From Holosporaceae bacterium (GTDB lineage: Bacteria > Pseudomonadota > Alphaproteobacteria > UBA3830): a stretch of DNA of 8,870 nt. The DNA is taken from NCBI GenBank assembly GCA_031265715.1, contig JAISCG010000109.1, forward strand, positions 1 through 8,870, read 5' to 3'. Below, piece after piece: positions 1 through 6,736 of this stretch (position 1 is the stretch's first letter; each line of letters begins with the position of its first letter). A program made the position numbers and the translations under genes. The notes beneath the pieces were generated by a model. The model worked only from the letters and a program-made list of their open reading frames with translations, was not told the origin of the DNA and made no database searches.

Positions 1-1
1 A

Positions 2-76
2 GTTCAGGATTGGGGTACAATCTACTCGCAACTGACGATCCTGTTCGCTGAAAAGCTGACCGGAAAAGCTGCTTGA
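2..76 (+). pseudogene. C-terminal tail of an unidentified reading frame cut by the left edge
   Basis: An open frame enters from the left edge and runs 24 codons to a TGA at 74-76. The peptide contains DWGTIYSQL and ends in LTGKAA. It reads like a normal protein C-terminus, with mixed polar and hydrophobic residues and no low complexity, but I cannot assign it to a family. Because it lies next to an IS66 transposase remnant, another transposase end is plausible; that is inference. The gene body lies outside the window, so it is unknown whether the gene is intact. Confidence 0.3.
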
Positions 77-131
77 GTATGGGTGTTTCCGCTCTTTACA
101 CAAAATCTTCCTCGGTCTCGAATTTAGAAAA

Positions 132-404
132 ATGCTAAAGCGGTCAGAGGATTATAAAAGGACTTACCTTTTGTTTTTGCGTGATTACGCCGCGCCGTTT
201 ACGAACAATCAAGAGGAACGGGACCTGCGATCGTTAAAAACGAAGCAAAAAGCATCAGGGTGTTTCCGAAGTTATGCCGGGGCATCAACCTTTGTTCGTT
301 TGAAAAGCTATATATTTGACCGTAAAACGAACGCTGAGGCCTCTGCTCGATTCTATCGCTGCGCTCTTTCCAAATTCCTTTCATTTATTGGCATAGCTGA
401 GTAG
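132..404 (+). pseudogene. IS66-family transposase, C-terminal fragment
   Basis: This is the last ~90 residues of an IS66-type DDE transposase (TnpC/Orf3), normally about 500 residues long. The conserved IS66 C-terminal block is visible: DYKRTYLLFLRDY, then PFTNNQEERDLR, whose NNxxERDLR segment carries the third catalytic acidic residue, then KTKQKASGCFRS and a weakened continuation (STFVRLKSYIF). After about residue 60 the sequence (RKTNAEASARFYRC) no longer fits the usual STxRKxGxN ending, so the tail is probably eroded or frameshifted. The frame stays open upstream to a TGA at 57-59, but 60-131 does not resemble the expected transposase sequence. The first two aspartates of the DDE triad are absent, so it cannot be active. 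It ends in a double stop (TAG TAA, 402-407). No partner tnpA/tnpB is in view. Confidence 0.8.
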
Positions 405-416
405 TAACGATGAATT

Positions 417-433
417 GGCTTTCGGCGCTTGAC
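417..433. repeat. Possible degenerate right inverted repeat of the IS66 remnant
   Basis: The sequence GGCTTTCGGCGCTTGAC lies 13 bp after the transposase stop, where the right terminal repeat of an IS66 element should be. IS66-family ends typically begin GTAAGC (so right ends read GCTTAC), and GCTTGAC is one inserted base away from that. The left end is outside the window, so no pairing can be shown. Weak support only. Confidence 0.22.
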
Positions 434-447
434 TCGAAAGACGGTAT

Positions 448-460
448 CTCGCAATGACAG
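448..460 (-). repeat. Word resembling a dispersed intergenic repeat (CTGTCATTGCGAG)
   Basis: On the minus strand this reads CTGTCATTGCGAG. It matches, from memory, the start of an imperfect-palindrome intergenic repeat widely scattered in genomes of Rickettsia, Wolbachia, Legionella and similar intracellular bacteria (TCATTGCGAGC...GCGAAGCAATC). Only one arm is present, with no second arm in the following 40 bp, so this would be a partial copy. It sits between the IS66 debris and the effector-like gene, consistent with a recombination-prone accessory spot. The identification rests on a single short match. Confidence 0.3.
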
Positions 461-483
461 GAGGAAACGTTCAGTCAAATAAG

Positions 484-531
484 ATGGGTGGTAAGCTTTT
501 TTGGCTTCTTTTACTTTTAATGGGTGGCAAG
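484..531. repeat. 12-bp direct repeat ATGGGTGGYAAG, two copies 36 bp apart
   Basis: ATGGGTGGTAAG at 484-495 recurs as ATGGGTGGCAAG at 520-531, with one mismatch. The two copies start 36 bp apart and lie immediately upstream of the predicted promoter of the protease-like gene. That position would suit a repeated operator, but nothing in the sequence shows that a protein binds it. The copies are also in the same reading frame (36 = 12 codons) within a small open frame. Chance duplication is possible. Confidence 0.35.
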
Positions 532-532
532 T

Positions 533-560
533 TTGTTATAAAAAAAACTTTTGCTATAAT
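533..560 (+). promoter_or_regulatory. Sigma70-like promoter for the secreted protease-like gene
   Basis: A perfect -10 hexamer TATAAT (555-560) is preceded by TG one base upstream, giving an extended -10 (TGCTATAAT). TTGTTA (533-538) is a 4/6 match to the -35 box, with a 16-bp spacer. A transcript would start near 567 and leave a leader of roughly 45 nt before the ATG at 612. The surrounding DNA is AT-rich, so chance matches are possible, but the combined match is good and it is correctly placed. Confidence 0.55.
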
Positions 561-611
561 TTGGTGTTTGTGCTACCTATATGTTGGTAAACAAATTAAA
601 TGGGGAAAATA

Positions 612-1865
612 ATGAAATGTATTAAAATTACTTTGTTGCATGCTTTTTTGGCTTTCAATTGTTTTGGAATGCAGGCAGATAGCAACGGAGATGCCTATGA
701 TGTAAGATCGGGAAGTGCGATTAAAAGGTTCATGGCCTTAATCAACAAAGACGATTTTCCTGTCAGGGGATTACTACCGGTCGATAGAAAAGGTGAACCT
801 GTTGAGGCGACAGGGTATGTCCAACGAAAAATAAAAGAGGAAACAAAAGAATATCTTTCATTGCTGGATGCAAAAAAAGAGAATTTCTCAGTTAGTGCTG
901 CTCTTATAGAGGCTACGGGGAATGATAAAATAAAAGGAATTTGTCATACTACTGAACTTTTAGAAAGTTTGATAAATATTATTCAAAAACTTAACATGCC
1001 ATTGCTGGTAACCATAAATTCGTTTGATAAATTTTGCGCTAAATTTGAACACTCAACGAGTGTACGTGGGACGTGTTTCAGAATTCCGGCAGTTATGAAT
1101 GGTAAGACATATTTTTCATCTTTAGCTGTTTTGATCAAAAACGAAGAATCCGAAATAGAATTGGCGTCACCTGAAAGTGGACTTTTTGAGAATAAGGCTT
1201 ACTTTGCAAGCGATGCTTTGTATCACGAACTTTTTCATGCTAACGCAGTTTTACTGCAACACTTTTCACATCTTGCTAGAGTTTTGCCGGTATCCGGTCA
1301 GCAACTTGATTTGGCAATTATTGCCAAGTCCCTAGGAATACCGTTTGATATTTTTTCGAAGATATGGAGGAATGACCTGGAGCTTCATTGCATCGCCGGG
1401 GTTTTCTTAGATTCGACCGGGAAGATTAGGTTTGACCCTCTTTGTGAAAATTCGAGACTGCTTAGGACAAAAGGTGGGATAGCCCTGGGGTACGCGAAAT
1501 CTATTGTCGGAGAAGAATCGTCTATCGTTGGAAATTTTATTCGACTGTATCGGTTTGGCAATAAAGTGATTCGCAATAACAACGGCGAGTTTACGGTAGC
1601 CGTGCCGGAGGGGCTTTCATACCTATTCTCCTCTGTAAAGTTCGCCTATGAACACTTGTTTCCGCGGCTTGGGTATGAAGGACTCTCCATTCCGGATATT
1701 CTAAATGCTTCTCCTCCGGTCATAGGGGACCTTGCATTCCAAGTGTTTTCGCAGATTCCGTACATAGAGGGTATTAAATTTAAAGTATTTGAATCGGATT
1801 ACGAGAGTTTGCGCAGTGGCCAAGCGAGTCTTCGCGCAATGGCCAAGCAACTTCGTAAAAGTTAA
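612..1865 (+). CDS. Exported putative zinc metallopeptidase with HExxH motif, M91/NleD-like effector candidate
   Basis: A 417-residue protein starting at the ATG at 612, chosen because GGGGA lies 5 nt upstream; an in-frame ATG at 600 has no comparable ribosome site. The N-terminus is a Sec-type signal peptide: MKCIK, a hydrophobic stretch to about residue 20, and a possible cleavage after MQA (22). Residues 205-209 are HELFH (codons 1224-1238), an HExxH zinc site within YHELFHA. About 50 residues on comes LELHCIAG, then CENSRLLR and GGIALGYA (about 278-295). This order (HExxH, a later acidic-hydrophobic-G segment, then an EN..R...G....Y block) recalls the M91 peptidases typified by the type III effector NleD. 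That assignment is from memory of the family layout and needs a profile search. The catalytic triad of ligands would be H205, H209 and probably E257. The gene stands alone, faces the addBA operon convergently with a 15-bp gap, and follows IS debris, so it looks acquired. The substrate is unknown. Confidence 0.6.
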   Translation: MKCIKITLLHAFLAFNCFGMQADSNGDAYDVRSGSAIKRFMALINKDDFPVRGLLPVDRKGEPVEATGYVQRKIKEETKEYLSLLDAKKENFSVSAALIEATGNDKIKGICHTTELLESLINIIQKLNMPLLVTINSFDKFCAKFEHSTSVRGTCFRIPAVMNGKTYFSSLAVLIKNEESEIELASPESGLFENKAYFASDALYHELFHANAVLLQHFSHLARVLPVSGQQLDLAIIAKSLGIPFDIFSKIWRNDLELHCIAGVFLDSTGKIRFDPLCENSRLLRTKGGIALGYAKSIVGEESSIVGNFIRLYRFGNKVIRNNNGEFTVAVPEGLSYLFSSVKFAYEHLFPRLGYEGLSIPDILNASPPVIGDLAFQVFSQIPYIEGIKFKVFESDYESLRSGQASLRAMAKQLRKS

Positions 1866-1880
1866 ACACCGGGTTTGGCA

Positions 1881-4346
1881 TTATTCGGAGAATTGTTTCA
1901 GAAAGCTGTACCAGCATTTGCTATTCAGTTGATTTTGATGCTTTTCTCCGAGAACATACAGAAAATCCTCCGCGCGGGTCATGGCAACATAGAGAAGGCG
2001 GTAAAGTTCTCCGTCGTCGGATTCGTTTTGATCGAGACGCAGTTGCTCCACCTTTTGCGGACGGTAATTTTCCGAAAAATCCCAGAGCAAAATTTCGTCG
2101 GCAGTTTTTAAAATTTTGCCCCGCTCATTTTTCAGGAAGTGCGCGTCCGCCAAAATAACGAACGGAGATTGCAATCCCTTGGAAGCATGGGCGGTCATCA
2201 ATCGCACAACATTTTCGTCGGCAAAAGATTCTCGCTTTATTTCGTGTTCGGAGGCGAACAGACGAAACCATTTCAAAAAACTTTGCAAAGACGCCGTGTT
2301 TTCTCGCTCATAATTCATAACCAGACCGAGAAATTCGTACAATACATCCAAACATCTTTCGCCGAGCCTGCCGATAAATTTCTCTTTGACTCCGTCCGCG
2401 AGTACATACATGAAAAAATCGTAGGCGGAAAGTTCCAACGCTTTATCGACGTAATTTTTTAAATTTTTTACGTCGTAATTTTTCAAAACATAATCCCAAA
2501 GATGCTCCTCTCCTCGATCGATGCAGGCATGCATCAAATCATTTTCCGTCATTCCGACAATCGGAGATTTCAGCACGCGTGCGCACATCAAATCGTCAAG
2601 AGGAAAAACCGCAAATTCGGCCAAGGCGATTAAATCTTCCGCTATCAACTCATCATTTATCAGGATTCTGTCGATTCCGCCGACGGGAATCCCCTCTTTT
2701 TTCAACGCATTTATGATAAGCTGCATTGTTTCCGTGTGTCGCCTTTGGAATAAAATCAGAAAATCCTCTGCTCTCGCGGGTCGTTGACGCGATTCCACAA
2801 AAACGCCGTCGGCAATGGTCTTCTTTATAAAATCGGCGATGTATCGCGATAATTTTTTGTTTGCGGCCTCCGTTTCGTCACTTTCAAAAAGATCTACAAT
2901 TTCAACCACTCCGGAATGAGGATTCCGACTCGTCGAATGAGAAATTCCGGGAAATTTCTCGCTAAAAACTTTATCGACAAAAGCGAGAATATTTCCGGTG
3001 GTTCTGTAGGATTTATTCAGCGGTCTGTTGTAAAAATCCTGCCCGCTTTTTTTCACATTTTCCGAAAAATAGTCGCGCATTTTCCGAAATAATTTTACGT
3101 CCGCGCCCTGGAATGAATATATCGATTGTTTTTCGTCCCCCACCACAAAAATTGTTCTGTTCGATTGATAGTGCGAAAAAAATTCTTCGGTAATAAGCCT
3201 GATAATTTCCCACTGCTCCGGCGCGGTGTCCTGGGCTTCGTCAATGAGGATATGATCGATGGCGTTGTCGATTTTGTACATCACCCAATCGAGATTTTGC
3301 AACAAATCCGTCGTACACATAATAATGTCGTTAAAATTCAGACAATGATTCAGAGTTTTCAACTCTCGAAATTTTTCAACCGTCCTGATTATGACACTCC
3401 CAAAAGCGGCATTTACCTTCGCCGAAGCAATCTGTTTTTTTTCTTCCCAAAAATCCAACGCTTTCTGTGCGACGATCTGCATTTTTTCCACGACGTTTCG
3501 GTCGGTAATTTTCGCCGTGCACAATTTTTTTCGCAGCGTTTTTTTCTCCGTCAAAAAAGCGAGGATGAAAGACGATGTGGGGCTGACGGAATTTTTTTTC
3601 AAAATTTCCGATTTTTTTTTATCATCCAAGCCGCCGAGAGATAATTTTTCCGCAAGATTTGCGAAAATTTCTCTGTGATTGTTTTGAAAAAATTTTCGAA
3701 ACAAAAAATTATCGATTTCTTCGTCAGACATATCAAGAAGCGACGGATCAACATCAAAAAAATCACCGTACGTTTTTTTCAAATCCCCTGCCCTGTCGAC
3801 GAAGCGACAGATTTTCATTTCGTTATCTTTTATAAAATCAAAAATATCGAGCGTATGCTCCGCAATGATTTTCAGGTCGGATGAATCATCCGCCAACACA
3901 GCGCGGATCGCCTCATTTATCAATTGATTTGATTTGTAATCATCGCACATTTTTATTCCCGGCAGCAATCCGGTTTCCATGGGAAATCGCCCCAGCAGTT
4001 GAAAACAAAAACTGTGAACGGTTTGGATTGAAACCCGGGAAACGTCGGCGCTTTTTTCGTATAAAGATTTTGCAATTTTCAACGCGGACTCATCAACTCC
4101 GAGCGATCGCAAATTTTCCCTTAATTCGTCGTCCGACATGCAGCTCATTTTTTGCAATTCGTTTGAAAGTCGAATCAGCATTTCCGACGCCGCCGATTTT
4201 GTGTAGGTCAAACATAAAATTTTTGACGGAGCAACTCCGTTCAGCAGAAGCACAAGAATTCTGTCGATCAGACTTTTTGTTTTACCGGTTCCGGCCGACG
4301 CTGAAATCCAAAACGATGAAAAAACAGAATTTTTATCCGACGTCAT
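1881..4346 (-). CDS. addA: AddA-type UvrD-family helicase subunit lacking the C-terminal nuclease domain
   Basis: Motor subunit of the AddAB helicase-nuclease, which resects double-strand breaks for RecA loading. All superfamily-1A helicase motifs are present: Walker A ASAGTGKT (16-23), motif Ia LTYTKSAASEM (46-56), Walker B IDEAQD (368-373), motif III VGDEKQSIYSFQGAD (402-416), motif IV SYRTT (446-450), motif V TAHASKG (718-724) and motif VI LYVAMTRAED (785-794). The protein stops at residue 821, shortly after the conserved CWY segment (811-813). Family members run to about 1150-1230 residues because a PD-(D/E)XK nuclease domain follows; that domain is absent, and no piece of it appears further along this strand. 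The ATG overlaps the addB stop as ATGA, with AAGGAA 5 nt upstream, so translation is probably coupled. The coding strand carries A9 and A8 tracts near codons 241-252. The helicase reading frame itself is uninterrupted. Confidence 0.9.
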   Translation of the reverse strand: MTSDKNSVFSSFWISASAGTGKTKSLIDRILVLLLNGVAPSKILCLTYTKSAASEMLIRLSNELQKMSCMSDDELRENLRSLGVDESALKIAKSLYEKSADVSRVSIQTVHSFCFQLLGRFPMETGLLPGIKMCDDYKSNQLINEAIRAVLADDSSDLKIIAEHTLDIFDFIKDNEMKICRFVDRAGDLKKTYGDFFDVDPSLLDMSDEEIDNFLFRKFFQNNHREIFANLAEKLSLGGLDDKKKSEILKKNSVSPTSSFILAFLTEKKTLRKKLCTAKITDRNVVEKMQIVAQKALDFWEEKKQIASAKVNAAFGSVIIRTVEKFRELKTLNHCLNFNDIIMCTTDLLQNLDWVMYKIDNAIDHILIDEAQDTAPEQWEIIRLITEEFFSHYQSNRTIFVVGDEKQSIYSFQGADVKLFRKMRDYFSENVKKSGQDFYNRPLNKSYRTTGNILAFVDKVFSEKFPGISHSTSRNPHSGVVEIVDLFESDETEAANKKLSRYIADFIKKTIADGVFVESRQRPARAEDFLILFQRRHTETMQLIINALKKEGIPVGGIDRILINDELIAEDLIALAEFAVFPLDDLMCARVLKSPIVGMTENDLMHACIDRGEEHLWDYVLKNYDVKNLKNYVDKALELSAYDFFMYVLADGVKEKFIGRLGERCLDVLYEFLGLVMNYERENTASLQSFLKWFRLFASEHEIKRESFADENVVRLMTAHASKGLQSPFVILADAHFLKNERGKILKTADEILLWDFSENYRPQKVEQLRLDQNESDDGELYRLLYVAMTRAEDFLYVLGEKHQNQLNSKCWYSFLKQFSE

Positions 4347-6736
4347 TCGATTTCCTTCGCTCTGGCAAGATGCATGTAGGGTTTTTCGTAGGGAGAGTCG
4401 ATATTCAGGTCGTACCCTTCCCCGAGAATGTTGTATTTTAGCACCAGAGCTTTCAGTTGCTCCAGGGTTCTGTCATTAATTTTTCGAATTTCTTCTTCAT
4501 CATTCGCGACGGATATGATTTTTCCTCCTTCGTCTTTGCCGTCCGGTTTCCAGTAGCAAAATTCCCGAACTTTTGTTTTTCCCGGGCCGAAACCTCCGTT
4601 TTCCGCGATGATCGCTTCCAGCGGCAGCTGCATTTTTTTTCCTTCTTTGACGGAGATAATCGAGGGAACGGCGCCGGTTTTATAATCTATAATCGTGATA
4701 TTTCCGTTTTCGTCAAGGTCGATTCTGTCTGCTCTGCATCTCAGAGTTATGCAGCAATCTTCTCCCACCGGAATCGAGATACTTCCTCTGACTTCGGTCA
4801 GATATTCGGTCGCATTCATATTGCTTACTATAAAATTCGAAATTTTATTCAGTCGAAAAAACCACAGACCGAGATCAACCGAATTAATCCGGCTGTTTTT
4901 TAAAATTTTTTGAGCCGCGCGCAGGAAATCGTCGGAGGTAAATTTATTGTTTTTCACAAAATGCTCCAAAACGTTGTGCATATAATTTCCGCGAATATTT
5001 TTCAGTTCATTTATATGATTGAGTTCCGGAAGTTTTAAAATTTTCTTCGCATAAAAAGCGTAGGGATTTTCCCGGAGAAGATCGACGTCGGATACGGTAA
5101 AATTCCGGGGACGCAGACTGATTTCCGGACATGGTTTTTCAAATTTAATCGGCTCGCGTCGGCGCTTTTTTGTATCTTCCATTATTTTTTTGAGCCACGC
5201 AGCCTCTCTGATTTCAATGTTTTCCGTGAGCTTGTTGAAATATCGATATCTTTGCTGCCGCACGCCTCCCACCAGAATCGACCTGGTGATGAGGACATCT
5301 TTTTTACCCGCGAACCTTTCAAAAATGCTTTGTAAAAATTCATTTTTCATTTCCACGGATTGCATGCCGAAATGATTCATCATGGATTGGGTCATCCAAA
5401 AGTCGTTTTTTTCAGCAGATTTACACCAGGATTCATCGTTTGCGTCGGCGATAATAATGCAATCTGCGTCCAAAAGCTGAGCTTCGATTGCTCCGAGAAT
5501 AACGACGCCGGGGGTGTATCCTTCCGCCGTTCTCACCGGTTGGGACAAAACGTATTTTCTGATGAAAACTCCGAATTCCTGCAAAGTAATTTTCAGAGAC
5601 CAATCGGAACACGGAAAAAGTTCACGCAGCTGTTCGGCGCTTTCCGGATTTATTTCGGACGCCAACAGGCAGCACATATCAAACCGGTCCGAAAATGGTT
5701 TCAGATCGGCGAAATTTTTGAAACTCTCATGAAATTTATCAATTAACGATAAAAATTCCGCATTTACTTTATCTTTCGGATACAAATCAAACGCCGTAAA
5801 AAAATCAGACGGAACAGATCGCAGTCCGCGAAAAAACAGCTCAATTTCCAGAGCGATTGCGCGGAATGTCGGACTGATTTTCAAAACATTAATAACGGAA
5901 GCACAATCGAAAAAATTTTCCGCCATATCGATGATCAGAGAAATCAAAATTCCGGAAGCGGTTTTAGAAAAAAACACTCCGCGGGAATCGTCGGCAAATA
6001 TATTTCGATGTTGCAATTCCGGTTTTATAATATCCGCAAGATCTCGATTCGGGGAAATTATCAGCACGCTCTTTTTTTCCGAGACCGCCGCTTCCACGGC
6101 AATTGCAATTCCCGCACCTTCGTCAAAAATCGAATTAAATTCCTGAAAATCCACGATATTTTTTTCGCACAGAGGCGCGGCACTCACAACGATTCCGTCT
6201 TCCGTTGCTTTTTTTAAAAGTTGTTTTGCGTAGTAGTTAACTTCTTTGATGCCCGCGGTCATGATGCGACCACCGGTGCGCAAAAAATTATCCGATCGTT
6301 TTTGGATATGCTTTAAATTTTCCTTAATTTCCGGAATGTTGACGGCTGTTTCTATTATTCCGATCGTGTGATTCCAATATTTTTGCAGATGATCGGGAAT
6401 CATTTCGGACAATTGATTCGGGTCAACCTTATTAAGAACGAGCTCGTTTAGCAACGAACATAAACCGGCCGCAAGTTCATACACTTTATTAAACGGAACA
6501 TCGGGGATTTTTTGCTTTAATAATGTGACCAGCGACAAAATCGATTTTTCATTTTCAAACGAAAATAAATCTGAAACGGCAACCGTTTTCGGAAACCCCT
6601 CCCCCTCTCGCCAATATTTTTTCAGTTCGCGACAGCTTCTTTTATTTGGAAGAATGATCGTGACGTCGGCGTTTTTTTTTGCGATTTCAGCAACGCTCTC
6701 CAGAAAATTCACATCGGAAGAAAATTTATGTTTCAC
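4343..6736 (-). CDS. addB: AddB subunit of the AddAB double-strand-break repair helicase-nuclease
   Basis: Partner of AddA, 797 residues (alphaproteobacterial AddB is usually about 1000). The N-terminus has the alphaproteobacterial AddB start VTIILPNKRSCRELKKYW (25-42), which takes the place of a Walker A loop, so this subunit probably has no ATPase of its own. The central part is an inactivated helicase fold (for example GVVILGAIEAQLLDADCIIIA, 410-430, a degenerate strand-DExx-like region). The C-terminal RecB-type nuclease is complete: RGNYMHNVLE (582-591), RADRID (668-673), IIDYKTG (682-688) and QLPLEA (703-708), giving the acidic-acidic-lysine set with D670, D684 and K686. With AddA truncated, this would be the only nuclease in the complex. 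The start is GTG, placed by AAGGAAGG 6 nt upstream; this GTG lies inside a parS palindrome and 11 bp inside rsmG. An A9 tract spans codons 19-22. Confidence 0.92.
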   Translation of the reverse strand: MKHKFSSDVNFLESVAEIAKKNADVTIILPNKRSCRELKKYWREGEGFPKTVAVSDLFSFENEKSILSLVTLLKQKIPDVPFNKVYELAAGLCSLLNELVLNKVDPNQLSEMIPDHLQKYWNHTIGIIETAVNIPEIKENLKHIQKRSDNFLRTGGRIMTAGIKEVNYYAKQLLKKATEDGIVVSAAPLCEKNIVDFQEFNSIFDEGAGIAIAVEAAVSEKKSVLIISPNRDLADIIKPELQHRNIFADDSRGVFFSKTASGILISLIIDMAENFFDCASVINVLKISPTFRAIALEIELFFRGLRSVPSDFFTAFDLYPKDKVNAEFLSLIDKFHESFKNFADLKPFSDRFDMCCLLASEINPESAEQLRELFPCSDWSLKITLQEFGVFIRKYVLSQPVRTAEGYTPGVVILGAIEAQLLDADCIIIADANDESWCKSAEKNDFWMTQSMMNHFGMQSVEMKNEFLQSIFERFAGKKDVLITRSILVGGVRQQRYRYFNKLTENIEIREAAWLKKIMEDTKKRRREPIKFEKPCPEISLRPRNFTVSDVDLLRENPYAFYAKKILKLPELNHINELKNIRGNYMHNVLEHFVKNNKFTSDDFLRAAQKILKNSRINSVDLGLWFFRLNKISNFIVSNMNATEYLTEVRGSISIPVGEDCCITLRCRADRIDLDENGNITIIDYKTGAVPSIISVKEGKKMQLPLEAIIAENGGFGPGKTKVREFCYWKPDGKDEGGKIISVANDEEEIRKINDRTLEQLKALVLKYNILGEGYDLNIDSPYEKPYMHLARAKEIE

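Noticed and set aside
1060..1080. ACGTG-containing sequence as a fourth parS
   Set aside because: It has the ACGTGTTTC half-word, but the palindrome is not formed and CACGTG is absent.
1385..1582. Minus-strand 65-codon frame as a possible remnant of the missing AddA nuclease
   Set aside because: It contains no D-YKT or Q-xxx-Y-like motif and is the mirror of the protease-like gene. Nothing else on the minus strand at 1-1880 resembles a RecB nuclease.
3126..3644. Long plus-strand open frame (172 codons) opposite addA
   Set aside because: Antisense to an intact helicase with all motifs. Its peptide is rich in F, R and H, the mirror image of AT-rich lysine/glutamate codons, with no recognisable domain.
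3881..4903. Plus-strand open frames opposite the addA/addB junction
   Set aside because: Complement-frame artefacts of two well-supported genes; their peptides show no motif and biased composition.
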